From contig NC_086173.1 in the NCBI RefSeq assembly GCF_023053635.1, forward strand, positions 142,261,197 through 142,325,196: 64,000 nucleotides of DNA. The letters run 5' to 3'. Below the pieces are notes generated by a model. That model was not told the DNA's origin. It saw only the letters and a program-made list of their open reading frames with translations, and ran no database searches. This document shows, piece by piece, positions 1 through 11,500 of the stretch. How positions within the stretch are numbered: position 1 is the stretch's first letter; each line of letters starts with the position of its first letter. The position numbers and the translations under genes were made by a program. Origin of the DNA: Elgaria multicarinata webbii. Lineage: Eukaryota; Chordata; Lepidosauria; Squamata; Anguidae.

Positions 1-1165
1 AGCTGACAATGCACTCTGCAGGAAATCCTAAGCGATTATGGGTTTCCCTAGACATCTGATGCGGAAAAGGAGTCTGTAAGACTGCTGTGGACCTTATGTT
101 TTGCCCGTATATATGTGTAAATAAACCATATGTCATTGGAAAAACATCTCCGGTGACCTTCAAAGGCAACCAAACCCTGAGTAAGTGTGGGAACCCCTGA
201 AACTTCTCACTGGTCAGAAGTGAGGTGCCCACATGTAAGGGTATGTTTAGAATTGCAGCCTAAATTCATTAGCAAAAGCAAGATAATGCCTTACAAGTTT
301 TAGAGCTTACAAGCAAAAGAGAACAAAGAATAATTCATAAGCTTTCAAATATGGCCAAATGAAATATTCTGACACCTTGGTGTTTAATGATTTCAATGAA
401 TTCTAATTACCTTTAAGGAAAGTGAAGTCCTTTCAGGTCAGAGGCATGTCACCTGGTACAACCCTACATATCAAGTTCAGAATTAAGGTTTTTTTTTAAA
501 GCAAATTAAAAACTCATGTCAAAATGACACCACTACACACACTACTTCCTTTCACTGCTATTGATAAATCTATACTTCAGAGCAGGCGTCCCTGGAGTGG
601 TTAATAACTTGGGCAATGTTCCCAGTGAAAGTTAGAAAGGCTGGGCAGTTGGCAATAGTGGGATGAAGTAGAGAAATGAAACTGAGATGAAAAATTAGGA
701 GAAAGGAAAGTGAAAGTGCAATATATTCAATACTAAAGTGATTCCAGCAGTTAGCAAACTCAAGCCTGGATCATTATGCACCAGCCTTTCCTAATCTGGT
801 GCCTCTCATTACGTGCTATTTCATTCCCATTTGACTTCACTCTCTAAACTACAGTTACACTCTTGCAAGGGAGTTTGTTCATCACTACTAATCTTTTAAC
901 TGAAGAATCCCCAATAAACTTCTGAGGAACTGCAGGATTTGCCAGAAAAGAGTTTGCAAACCACTGACCTAAATTCTGGGAATGTGATGTTTCTTCTTGC
1001 CTTAGCTAGCATCACAAATTCTTCTAATTATGCAAAAAAAATATAACTCATGTGTCTGTTTGCAATGAGATAAGGAAGGGTGGAAATTGACTTCACCGGA
1101 TATGGTAATGTCACCATGTGGTATTTTTCCATTTAAGTTGTTACATGCTGAATGCTGTACTGACA
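1..1165. other. Non-coding stretch, nothing recognised
   Basis: AT-rich sequence with no open frame that resembles a protein family and no clear repeat boundaries. By human gene order PXK should lie beyond HTD2 in this direction, but I see no PXK-like exon or CpG-rich start here, so it probably begins beyond the left edge. Confidence 0.5.
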
Positions 1166-1167
1166 TG

Positions 1168-2235
1168 TACAATCTTAGAATCAAAGAATTTTAAAGTTGG
1201 AAGGGATTTTAGCGGTCAAAGACACTGCTCAGTGGTAGATTCCTGCCTGATACCCCGGAGAGCTGCTGCCAGTGGGCTAGTTCACACGTAAAAAGAAGCC
1301 ACTGTGGGTAAATTTCCCTGCAGGGCTTCTTGTTGAGGCACTGGGTGCCATTTTGAAAATTCAAGCCATGGTGTGAGTGCACGGAAGCATGTCGCTACAT
1401 GCAAACCCGGTGTGGGTGGGCTATGGCTAACAAACCCTCCACAACCCTAAAATAGACCATGTTTGCATTTTAAAAGCATGCAAAATGGCCAACCTCACTA
1501 GGAAATTCACCCATGGTTGCTTGCCATTACATATGAACCAAGTCAGTCTGTGTGGACAATACTGGTCTAGACCAATTGCCTGACTCAATATAAGGCATGT
1601 TTCTATGTCATCGAGCCCTTGGATGGGGAAGCTGTGGCCTGTCAGATGTGGTTGGATTACAACCCTCATCATCCCTGGCCATGTTGGCCAGAGCTGATGA
1701 GAGTTAGAGTCCAACATCAAGCTCCCAACCACTGATCTAATCCAACTTCTGCTCAATGCTGGCGCTGCATTGCAGGGTGCAGCTACAGCATCCCTGACAG
1801 ATGGCCATCCAGCCTCTGCTTAAATACTTCCAACAAGCGAGAATCCACCATCTCACTAGACAGTCTGTCCCACTATCATACAGTGCATACTATTAGGAAG
1901 TTTCTGCTGCTACTTTGACAAAACCTGCTTCCTTGCAATATCCACCCATTCATTCTTGTCCTGCACCCTGGAGCAAAAGACAAGCTTGCCTCCATCTTGT
2001 GCATGACAGCTCTTCAGATATTTGAAGACAACTATAATATCTTCCTCAGACTAAATATATTTATTGCTTTCAACCTTTCCTAATAAGACTTGGTTTCCAG
2101 CCCCTCGCCATCGCGTGCTCTAGACATACTCATGTGTCAACAGCCTTCTAATATGTAGCATCAAGAACCAGGCACAGTATTCCAAATGTGGCCTCAACAG
2201 CACAGAATAGAGTAGGACTATAGTTCTATTGAGAT
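1168..2235 (-). repeat. Old CR1-like LINE 3' region, interrupted
   Basis: Positions 1168-1218 and 1733-2230 read, in reverse complement, like the 3' part of a CR1 LINE: the 'agaatcaaagaat...gttggaaggga' tip, then the segment equivalent to 'gatggccatccagcctctgcttaaatacttcc'. Between them lie a piece of tRNA-type SINE (about 1219-1290) and an 'acaaccctcatcatccctggcc' foldback fragment (about 1625-1725). The state is degenerate and no RT frame remains. Confidence 0.5.
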
Positions 2236-2515
2236 GTTATTAAGTTGGACATATGGAGGCCAGGGGTCATGCACATAGGCCCCACCCCAAATGCCCCCTG
2301 CATGTAACAATTCCACACTCACTCCTTCTCAGGTTGAGTGGAAGTTCTGAAGAGGGGAGTCTAAGCACGTTTACTGAGGGCACACTGCTTTGCAAATTTA
2401 GACAGAACAAGGCCTCCAACTCCGAGCATGCCCCAGCCAGTTGAAGGCCTTTTTGCTATCTAAACTTGCATTGGATTGTGCCTTGAATGGGAACAATTCA
2501 AAGTGCATTTATTTT

Positions 2516-2712
2516 CAGGGAGGGACCACAGCTCAGCGGTAGAGCACATGCTTTACTTGCAGATGGTCCCAGATTCAATCCTTTGTATCTCTAGGAAGTG
2601 TTGCTCAGCAGAGGAGGAACCTCTTCTGAAACCCCGAAGACCCGCTGCCAGTCAGTGTTGATAATACTAGGCCAGATGGAGCAACCTTCTGAGGCAGCTT
2701 CCTACATTCTCA
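2516..2712 (+). repeat. tRNA-derived SINE
   Basis: Starts with an A-box-like 'agctcagcggtagagcac', has a B-box-like 'agattcaatcctt', then the 'ctgccagtcagtgttgataatactaggccagatgga' body and the 'ggcagcttcctac' tail. The same family recurs at 5918-6110 and, in a decayed form, at about 12755-12935. Confidence 0.65.
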
Positions 2713-3811
2713 TCTCACTCTTGTCAAAAGGGTCCCAGAAGAGCTTACAAAAACCAGTAATTGTAGAGTCCCTTCCCTCTAGCTTAAAATACAAAGACAC
2801 CAGACACATGGAAAGGGACTTATGGAGGAAGGGGCAGGAAAAGCATGGTGGCCCAGATGCATGGGAATTTTACCTATTCTATCCTGAAATCAACTGTACT
2901 CAGCTTTGCACAGCATCTATTGCCCTTCTGGCCTGAGCTGTTCCTCTTTTCTTTCTTTTCTTCTTCAGTTTCTCTTCTCTTTTTGAGTTCAAGCTTAATC
3001 TGTTTCTTCTCCCATTCCCTCAGGACAAGATGTTTCCTGAGATGCACTTCTGGTGGCAGTTGGCAGAGGAAAGAGCCACCGCTTTTTGAAGGGATGAGAA
3101 AAAGATCATTTTTGCATCTGCGGTTTCAACCAATAATGTAGAAAAGGGTAAAAGAGAAATTAGAGATTTGGATTTGACAGGGATAAGAGTAAGAAAACAT
3201 AACAACATTACTACATACTTGTGCTGGGGGAAATATTGGAAGAACATTTTATTTTGTTTGTTTTTGCTTTGTTTTATTTGTGTGTGTGCTTATATGTATT
3301 ATATTTTGCGTTGTAGCATTTTATTTATTGGTGTTTGGAAACAATAAAAAAAGATTAATCGGAACTGAGTGGTGACAGCTCACGGAGTCGTGTCTTCTCC
3401 CATCCACTCAGGACAAGGTGTTTCCTCATGGCAATTGGGGAAGGAAGGAGCCACCGTTGGTTGTTGTATGGTGGCAGTGTATGAAAACAACTCTGAAGAC
3501 AGACAGGATATGAGGCATCTTTTGCACACAGGTCTCCCCTTGACATCTTACCATATTTGCAGCAGATAACTGGGAATCCCTGTAAGAAGCAGCTGTCTCA
3601 TGTCTCTCTGAATTATTGCTCATTTGTTCCATCACAACAGTGTTGCCTGGCTGTGCTCTAAGGAATAGTAAAAGCCTCTGCAGATAGAATAGGCACTAGG
3701 GATCTCCCAACATCCTATACGTCAGATAATGAAGTCATTAAGATAATGTTCTCGCTGGGAATGGGGTTGTTTCTCCCTTATGTACTTCTCAGTCATCTCA
3801 AGCAGCCTCTG

Positions 3812-4185
3812 CCAGGGATAGAGAACATGTAGCCTTACAGATGTTATTGGACTGCAACTCCCCTCACCATAGCTATGGTGGCGCAGGCTGATGTCCAGCA
3901 ACAGTGTGGTGTAGTGGTTAGAGTGTTGGCCTGGGAGTCGGGAGATCTGGTTCTAGTGCCCACTTGGCCATGGAAACCCACTGGGTGACTTTGGGCCAGT
4001 CACAGACTCTCAGCCAACCTACCTCACAGGGTTGTTGTAAGGAAAAAATGGAGAGGAGGAGGATAATGTACGCCGCCTTGAGTTCCTTGGAGGGAAAATG
4101 GCAGGATATAAATGCAATAAATAAAAAAATAAATATAAAAACATCTGGAGGGGCACACATTTCCCACTACTGGTCTAAGCAGTTT
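3812..4185 (+). repeat. Foldback element split by a SINE
   Basis: The outer parts (3812-3905 and about 4140-4185) belong to the common foldback family with 'gcaactccc' and 'acatctggagg' arms. They are interrupted by a SINE at 3906-4138, annotated separately. Joining the outer parts restores the usual order 'gatgtccagcaacatctggagg', so the SINE is the younger insertion. Confidence 0.55.
3906..4138 (+). repeat. Squamate-type tRNA/BovB SINE (Sauria SINE-like)
   Basis: The tRNA-like head 'gtgtagtggttagagtgttgg' is followed by 'gggtgactttgggccagtca', 'cctacctcacagggttgttg', then 'ccgccttgagttccttggag' and a 'ggatataaatgcaataaataaa' tail. This head-body-tail order is the Sauria SINE (squamate) pattern, whose 3' end is shared with BovB LINEs. 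It is nearly full length. A 3' fragment of a related element lies at 13440-13545. Confidence 0.7.
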
Positions 4186-4189
4186 TGTA

Positions 4190-5915
4190 TTTTGGAGGTG
4201 GGCGTAACAATTTGCACCTCTCCATGTCATCTGATACGGTACTTTCGCTTAACTCAACACAAGAGGAGATGCAATCAGCCAATAGATAGACAGTTTGCAC
4301 ATTTCTCAATCAGAGAAATACAGAAGATCTACTTTGAACATTAAGGGAAGGTGCAGAAAACACAAGTACTTTTGGTTCGCTCTGCATTTCAAATTAACCA
4401 AAGCTGCCTCTAAGCATGCAGCCATGACAGAAGGGCTCAATAAATACAAAGATCACTGATGAACAAGAGAATCAACTGACTAGCACTTTACAAAGCTTCA
4501 CATTCTTTTCAGCTGGGGAAAGGGAAACACACTTGTGTCAGTACAGACCACATGTTCTTTTTCTCCTCTCTTTCATTAATTTCCCTTTAAACACAGAAAT
4601 CAAAGAGGTTATTCAGAAGTAAACAGGATGTAAGGAGTCCCATGCCACAACTGCAGTAACTTTAAAATGTGCCTATTTAAGACTTTCACACAATTTGACA
4701 AAAATCTTTAAAATGCTCTGGGAAGTCAGAGGATCCACAATTCAATGAGACATAACTTTAATTGGAATACAGAGATCCAGTAAAGCAACAGTCTTGACAC
4801 TTTAAAGACAAAGGGTGCAAACCTACGCATGTTTTTTGCTGTCTAGACATACACAGGGCTGCACCTTAACACATTTATTCTGGCATAAGCTTTTGTTGAC
4901 TTTCGATTTGTTCTAAATAGTAAGTTAGAGGAAAGGCAATACTTTTTATTGGACCAACTTTCTGGGCTGTTTGCACATAACACTAAGCCAATGTGCATTT
5001 ATTTCTTCACAGGACTTAGCAGAGCACACGGTCCACCATTTTGAATATGCAAGCAGTGGTGGCACTCTTATAGCTTGCCGTGTTGTGTGAAAACCCTAAA
5101 TTTGTTTTAGGATTATTTCTTGATTGTCTAACCGCTCAAACAACCCATGATGTTGGGTTTGCACAACACAGCAAACCACAGCAAGCAGGGACGCAGGTGG
5201 GTAAATTAAGCATAGTTGGCTGTCATGGCCTATGAACTGGGTCTCTGTATATGGAACACATGTGTCAAGTTAGAGAAGTTGCTAGGCACTGTTGCCATTT
5301 AAATCTAAGATGACATAAAAACCAAATTAACTAGTAAGGCAGATATTTATCATTTTGGGTAGCTCGTGTTTTAACCACAGAGATATTGCTACATACATTG
5401 CCAAACGTATTCAAAGTATTTCTTTAAGGTTACTAAGTTTAATACATTTTAGTTTCACTACTTTTAAGGGTGGAGTTTCAGATGGAATAATTGTGCTGAA
5501 TGCTGTCATGGAAAGAAAATGGTTTCCTACCATAACAACTTCCTATGCAAGCTTATGATTCTAGAACTTATTTTTTCAACATGTCCCACCTTTATCAGGA
5601 AAGCCAAAAACTGTCCGTCAGGAATCAAGGCCCCCCCCCTGGACATCCTGCTTAGTTATTCAACCAACCTTAAGTACCCATAAATACTTTGGATTACACT
5701 ACTCAGGAGAGGTGTAAATTAGAAATTCTTTCTGGAATTAACAAGCATTAGCGTTTAAATTGCAAACAGGCAGAAGTTGACAAGCAGCTCTGGTGTGCAT
5801 CATTTATGTCTGGCCAGCTCTTAGGGGTATAGGGACTGAACGCAAAAAAGTCTGATCTCATTACCATTTTTTAAGCCTAAAAAAACTAAGGAAAGCAGTG
5901 GGATTGAAAACTTTG
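4190..5915. other. Non-coding stretch, little recognised
   Basis: AT-rich, without a convincing exon or complete repeat. A short piece near 4818-4865 resembles the 'aacctacgcatgttt...tagaca' foldback family seen at 13.3 and 45.6 kb. A cytosine run lies at 5629-5639. Confidence 0.4.
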
Positions 5916-5917
5916 GA

Positions 5918-6110
5918 CCAAGCTGTGGTTTAGTCGTAGAGCCCCTGCGTCGGATGTAGAAAATCCCAGGTTCGATCCCTGCCATCTCCAGGCAGGGCAG
6001 GCAAAATTCCTGCCTGAGACCCTGGAGAGCTACTGCCAGTCAGCGTCAACAATACTGGGCTAGATGGACCAATGGTCTGACTTGGTAGAAGGCAGTTTCC
6101 TATGTTCCTC
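5918..6110 (+). repeat. tRNA-derived SINE, nearly complete
   Basis: A-box-like 'ggtttagtcgtagagccc', B-box 'ggttcgatccc', the body 'ctgccagtcagcgtcaacaa' and the end 'ggcagtttcctatgttcc'. It is the best preserved copy of this SINE family in the window. Confidence 0.7.
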
Positions 6111-6559
6111 TCTCTGCGCTTTTATTTCATCTGATGGCTACTGAGGACTGTACAGTCATCTTGAACCTAGTGAAATAGCTTGAAACAAAGGATCTTCTCA
6201 ATATGTATATCTTGATCCCTGTTTTGTACTACCACTTAGGCACCCACCTACATAAACTTTGTTCCTATTTTTATCTGCTTCTTGTCTAGCATAGGTGCAA
6301 AAGTAGGTTATGAATGAGTCAGTCTAGACTCCTTGCTCAAAGGAGTTCCATGCTGAGGTTAGCAAAGGGAAGGGGAATTCTGTAGCTTGACCTCCACAAA
6401 TAAGTTGATTGTAGGTCTCAAAGCCAGCCTTCCCCATCACTTGAGTTTATTTCGGGGCATCCAAGAAGCCCTTAACTTAATTGTGCAATTATGGAGCTTT
6501 TTATTTAGCTTTTTCCTAAAGCTTTTAAAACTTGATGTTGTGCAGACTTCTACTGTTAC

Positions 6560-6748
6560 TTTCTACTGTTAGTTTTACCCTACCCTGTACCTGTTTGCAT
6601 TCTCTTCCCCTCCTTATTGTTTTACTATGATTTTATTAGATTGTAAGCCTATGCGGCAGGGTCTTGCTATTTACTGTTTTACTCTGTACAGCACCATGTA
6701 CATTGATGGTGCTATATAAATAAATAATAATAATATTAATAATAATGG
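6560..6748 (+). repeat. L2-type LINE 3' end (subfamily A)
   Basis: Sequence 'ttagattgtaagcctatgcggcagggtcttgc' then 'gtacagcaccatgtacattgatggtgctatataaataaataat' ending in an (ATA)n-like tail. The reverse complement of this end follows L2-like RT sequence at 22160-23060, which identifies it. Other 3' ends of this subfamily are at 20055-20300, 20730-20835 and 36005-36060. Confidence 0.6.
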
Positions 6749-6784
6749 AGAAACAGTCCTTGCTAGCAGATTGAGAACACTGGA

Positions 6785-6925
6785 CAGCAGCCTCCCCAAC
6801 CAGCCACCCTCCAGGAGTGTTTGGACTACAACTCCCATTGTCCATAGCCAGCGTGGCCATAAGGATGATGGAATTGTAGACCAACACATCTGGAGGCTGC
6901 CAAGTTTGGGAAAGCTGCTGTACAG
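6785..6925 (+). repeat. Foldback (MITE-like) element
   Basis: Arms 'cagcctccccaaccagcc...ggactacaactccc' and 'gtagaccaacacatctggaggctgccaagtttggg' are partly inverted to each other. The family recurs at 1625-1725, 40090-40216, 45236-45376 and 61630-61705. Confidence 0.5.
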
Positions 6926-7004
6926 TCTTGGACTAAGTACTTTACTCCTTTGCAGGGAATTGAAAGGCAATAAAAAACCCACCACCGCCACATAGGCACA
7001 AGAC

Positions 7005-7170
7005 ACCAACTTTAAAATCACTCCACTGGCTGCCAATTAGTTTCCAGGCGAAGTATGAAGTGTTGGTTATTACCTTTAAAGCCCTACATAGTTTGGGTCC
7101 AGGTTACCTGCGGGATCACTTTCTCCCGTGCGATCTGCCCTGCACACTCAGGTCCTCAGGGAACTCATAA
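7005..7170 (+). repeat. L2-type LINE fragment (RT C-terminal part)
   Basis: Translation gives the typical L2 stretch of 'HWLP' followed by 'FKAL..LGPGYL', which is the end of the reverse transcriptase reading frame. The piece is truncated at both ends. Confidence 0.6.
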
Positions 7171-7559
7171 ATACTATATGAGCTCACATAGTTTATAACC
7201 TACTGTACTCCATGATGGTGTGCAAATCATTAGCATAAATTGCTTAAGAGGAAGGGAGGACCTGATGTAGACAAAGAAATTACCAGCTATTCGTAATTAA
7301 CATCAATGGATGGATCTCACCCATTTATTTTACTTGTGAATCTCCTGGAGTTATCTGCTGGCTACCCTGCTGACAAAACACAGAGCTATCAGGGCCATGG
7401 GTCCAACCCAATGACTGCTTTTTAATGTTCTTCATCAAAAGATCTGGCCAGTACATCAACTCAAATTAAGCAACCTCAAAGCACTTCATTCTCTTTTCAT
7501 TTCTATCAGAAAAGCAATCTTGTGAGGTGTAAATTCTATCTCGCCAACAGCTACTGGCC

Positions 7560-7590
7560 TGATCATTTATTTATTTATTTATTTTGCAGT
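7560..7590 (-). promoter_or_regulatory. Candidate polyadenylation signals for RPP14/HTD2
   Basis: On the minus strand this (ATTT)n run reads as repeated AATAAA hexamers about 300 nt after the HTD2 stop. It is the first AATAAA cluster I see downstream. It is also a simple repeat, so use as a real signal is uncertain. Confidence 0.3.
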
Positions 7591-7884
7591 GTAGGTTTTC
7601 AATTCGGATGCTAAAGTCAAAATATTAAGATTAAAGTGTTAGGATTATTCCAAATTACCAATACATTTGAATAACTAATTGATTTGGAGTTTCAGAAATT
7701 TTATGAAATGGAGTAAGAACACATACAATATCTACTAATATAGATAAGTACAGGATGCATTTTCTATTGCCTTGTGTAGTACTGACATACAGTTGGCAAT
7801 AAGCATTGCTCTTTAAAAGTCATTAAATGTATCCTTATGCACACTATTCGTTTCCTCTGTTACAGAATACAATGTGCCATGGTC

Positions 7885-8406
7885 TCAGGTTTGAGTGTTT
7901 TGATCTGGCACCATGACTTTAACAGTACCCTCCATAACAGTCTTGCCACTTTCTACAGCTGTACATGATACTGAAATATAAGCAAAACATCTCTTTAATT
8001 TCTTCACTTCTGCTGAAGCCACGATCTCTTCTCCTACATATAAGGGGGCTGGAAAATTAATTTCCTGAGAAAGAAAAATACAGCCACAGCCAGGCATTTT
8101 AGTACCCAGAACCGCAGATATAAGTCCATTGATCAAAACACCATGTACAACTGTTCTCCCAAATTTTGTCCTCCTTGCATATTCTTCATCAAGATGCAAT
8201 GGGTTTGTGTCCCCTGTTAGGTTAGAAAAGGTAAAAACATCCTTCTGTGTAAATGCCTTTCTTAGCTCAGCCTTGTCTCCAACTTGTATGTGTAAAGGCT
8301 GAGCACAGGATTGAGCGAAGAATGGAACGATAACGTTTGACTTTGTCAGAAACGTTCTCTGAAGTCCTGCACAAATAACTCTGCATCTGGGCAATGCCAT
8401 CAGCAT
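7885..8406 (-). CDS. HTD2: Hydroxyacyl-thioester dehydratase type 2, mitochondrial
   Basis: HTD2 catalyses the dehydration of 3-hydroxyacyl-ACP in mitochondrial type II fatty acid synthesis. The 173-residue frame is intact and close to the human length (168). Residues 1-30 are basic and hydrophobic without acidic residues, as expected of a mitochondrial targeting peptide. A single MaoC-like hotdog domain follows: Asp66 and His71 lie in '[12 protein letters not shown]' and residues 83-92 read '[10 protein letters not shown]', the conserved active-site and substrate-tunnel segment. I chose the first ATG at 8406; a second in-frame ATG is at 8400. An in-frame stop lies just upstream. The frame sits in one exon, the same exon that ends RPP14, with 52 nt between the RPP14 stop and this start. 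In mammals the two proteins come from one transcript, and the layout here supports the same arrangement. Confidence 0.95.
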   Translation of the reverse strand: MLMALPRCRVICAGLQRTFLTKSNVIVPFFAQSCAQPLHIQVGDKAELRKAFTQKDVFTFSNLTGDTNPLHLDEEYARRTKFGRTVVHGVLINGLISAVLGTKMPGCGCIFLSQEINFPAPLYVGEEIVASAEVKKLKRCFAYISVSCTAVESGKTVMEGTVKVMVPDQNTQT

Positions 8407-8438
8407 CTTGGACTACCTTGGCTTTTCACAAGCTCTAG

Positions 8439-8456
8439 TCAGTTGTTTTTCAGCAT
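8439..8456 (-). promoter_or_regulatory. Five-codon mini-ORF between RPP14 and HTD2
   Basis: Two nucleotides after the RPP14 stop comes ATG CTG AAA AAC AAC TGA (Met-Leu-Lys-Asn-Asn), which ends 32 nt before the HTD2 start. It is the only ATG between the two cistrons. It could influence reinitiation at HTD2, but this is inference from position alone. Confidence 0.4.
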
Positions 8457-8458
8457 AT

Positions 8459-8515
8459 TTAATCTAGCACCATCTCTCTGCTGTTCCCAGCTAATGCAAG
8501 AAGAAACGGAGAGGT
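8459..8515 (-). CDS. RPP14: RPP14 coding exon 5 (terminal)
   Basis: Encodes residues 115-132, 'TSPFLLALAGNSREMVLD', then TAA. The acceptor follows a strong pyrimidine run ending 'tttctctctag'. The same exon runs on into HTD2. Confidence 0.92.
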   Translation of the reverse strand, partial: TSPFLLALAGNSREMVLD

Positions 8516-11500
8516 CTAGAGAGAAAGAAAAAACATGTTTAAAAATAAGAACAGGAAAGTTATTAGTAGTCAAGTCAATGCCTCCTGCATAAAGTAACAT
8601 TTCAGCAATCTTTGCCAACAGAATGGTTCATTGCCTTGGAGATGAAATTTAATAAATGTAAGCTTAGGAGGTAAAGGTTAAGCGGCTGAACTGAGGCATT
8701 TCAATGAGAATAGCAGAACAACCTCTTTTCTACAAAGTGATGATATAACCAACTGCAAGTTTCAAATGAAGTTAATTGCTAGTGATAGGCTGCATCATTA
8801 TTTGTATTCAGAAGACCAAAAGCTAGAGATGTGAAGGCCTGGAAAAAACCCTGGAAAAATTAGGAAAAAACCCAGGTTTTTCCCTGGAGCCTTTTTTGGG
8901 TTTTTTTCCGAAAAATTGAAAAAAATGAAGAAAAAGCAAATTACAGGATGTTTTATTTTAGCATGATGAATAAAATGTTTAAGACAAGGTGTTCAGATAT
9001 TTAATTCTCCAAATGATTTCTAAAAACTTTACAGTATCAGATTATTACAATTTCTGTGCGCCAAGGACAAGTGCTAGGTTGCAAACTGAGACTACAACTC
9101 TCAAATGCCTCTAGGGGGCACTGCCATTGAAGCAGAGACTGAAACTGATAGTGATAGCTATAGCTCAGAAAATGAGTCCGATTAAATTTCATGCATATTC
9201 ATTGAACCTTGGTCGACCCCCCCCCCTTTTCTCTGTTCTTTTTATGGGAATGGGTGCTTTATGTCTTGACACTGGAGGACTAGCGGAGACATTTTGTTAC
9301 TAATGTTGGTGGTTTCTTCTGTTGTTTTTAAAATTGTTTTTTGCCTGCTCCTCATAAATTCACACAACCAAAGAGGTTCCTTACAGTTCAGGTGTTCCTA
9401 ACAGTTCAGGAGCTTGTAGCTCCATTTGTTACCAAAAAAAATTTTTTTAAAAAAAAAAGTAAAAAAGTAAATTAAATTTGTAATAATGGTTTGAATACAC
9501 TGTACTTTTAATATACCAAATATAATATGTTTATGCCAAACCAACTTGGACATAATTACATTTTATGTTCCTAAAGTAACAAAGTGACTTTCAATCTGTA
9601 AAAAGTGCTAATGTTGCATTATTTCAATTTTCCCGAAAATTTTCATTTTTTCCTGAAAAACCCAGAAAATACCCGTGTTTTTTCCATGGCTTCAAAATTT
9701 CCGGAAATTTTACATCTCTACCAAGAGCAAAGGGGGCGAAAATTGTTTCCACAAATATGACAGATGACCCATCAGCAAAGTAGCAGATAGAGAACAGAAC
9801 ACTTCGGGTGACCAAATCCTTAAGCTAGTTTGAGAAGTTTTATTTAATTATTTAAATTTCTATCCCACTTTTCCATACTAGGCACCCCAATTTGGCTAAC
9901 AACATTAAAATATAAGACTGCAAAACGATAAAAACACAAATTTAAAAAATTCAAGGTTGCATCCTGAAACAAGAAAACAGAATGCACAAAAAGTTCCTAT
10001 TTTTATAAACAACCCCAAACATAAGTCTATGACCTGGTACATGCAATACAACCCACATTCAACCCATAGTCAAGACTTCTACTCCCTGGAACTTCCAGGG
10101 CAACAACCACTGTCTATTAAAGAAGGGCCTTAGACCGGCCTTGGAACTTTAGTCAACCAGTTATAGTGGAGTTAGATAACTGTAATTAACCAAACAGTGT
10201 GAAGCAGAATGCTAATTAATCAGCATTAAACCCTGAACCACATAACATATCATTTACCCCAATCCAGAATGCCAGGTTTTAGTTATGTGGAGCTATTAAC
10301 AGAGCAAAATAGAAGTACATAGAGAATTTAATTGGTTCACTGTGAAGCAATCAAAACAGCAAACTACATGGGAAATTCCTTATTTGCACTATTCATTGTT
10401 AGCCATGTCTGTTTTTTCTGGAAAATAGAAAAAATGAATGTCTCAAATAAAACTTGCTATACATGCACCACAAACAAATACTGAACAAACTTTGAAGTGA
10501 GGAGGTATTACATATACATATTTAGGCTGTATTCCTATACCCATTTACTTTGGAGTAAGTCCCATCAAGTTCAATGGGACTTACTTCTGAGTAGACATGC
10601 CAACACTGCACAGCTAGACAGTTTTATAATCTGCACTAGGTTGATTGCATAGTTTAATTCTTACCTGTATCACCCTAAAAGAACACTTTCTGTTCTGGTA
10701 GGAACCAAACAGAGTAAGAGCACTCCACAACTTCACCAAGCCACTGTACAAATGACAGAATTGGGTACATGAATGAAAATGACAAAAAAGTTCTCAAGTA
10801 AAATAAGAAACATTACATAACGGATAAATTATAGGTAAAGATTCACTGGGAGATAATATCTACAGGCCTGCATTTGTTGGAATTGTCCAAAATGCATTTC
10901 ATGGCGGTAGGCCAAAACAAATTTAGCAAATCTGTTTCTCTGAGGCTGAAGACCAAATGCTGCTCTGATTCAACAGTATTTTTCAAACATCCCTTTTACT
11001 CTAGTAGATACCACCTTGCCAGGGTTCAAAAAAATCCCAGGCAACTAGTTACCATGAGTCTGACTTTGCCCAGAAAATTGGCTTTTATTTATTATTAGCA
11101 TAGTGAAGGCCTGAGGATGGCAGCTCAGAATTCGAAATATTTTTCCCACTCTGACATTGTGAGATCAACAGAGCAATAATCTCCAAAAGAAAGACATGTA
11201 TCTATACCACCATTAGGTGACACTCATTCACCCAAGTGGAAACAATGCTACATGTGACAGCTTGTTTAAATATAAAGAGAATTCCTGTTATTCTATTAGA
11301 GCATCTTGCTTTTAACCAATAGTGCTTGCCCAAGAATGTATATTTAAAGTTTCTTACATAGTAGGTACCCTAAGTATTGCAGACAAGGTTTTTTCCTCAT
11401 ATGTCAACAAATCAACAGGCAGAGCAGCACCAACCTAAAACAAAATGTGCCATTGTTATTAAGAAGCACTTTAAATCATCTAACACAAACATAAAAGAAA

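Noticed and set aside
2518-2600. tRNA-like A and B boxes as a tRNA gene (also at 3906, 5920 and 15140)
   Set aside because: Each is the head of a SINE with a family-specific body and tail, not a free tRNA.
1-7800. PXK exons expected from human gene order
   Set aside because: No kinase-like or PX-domain exon could be read in this part on either strand.
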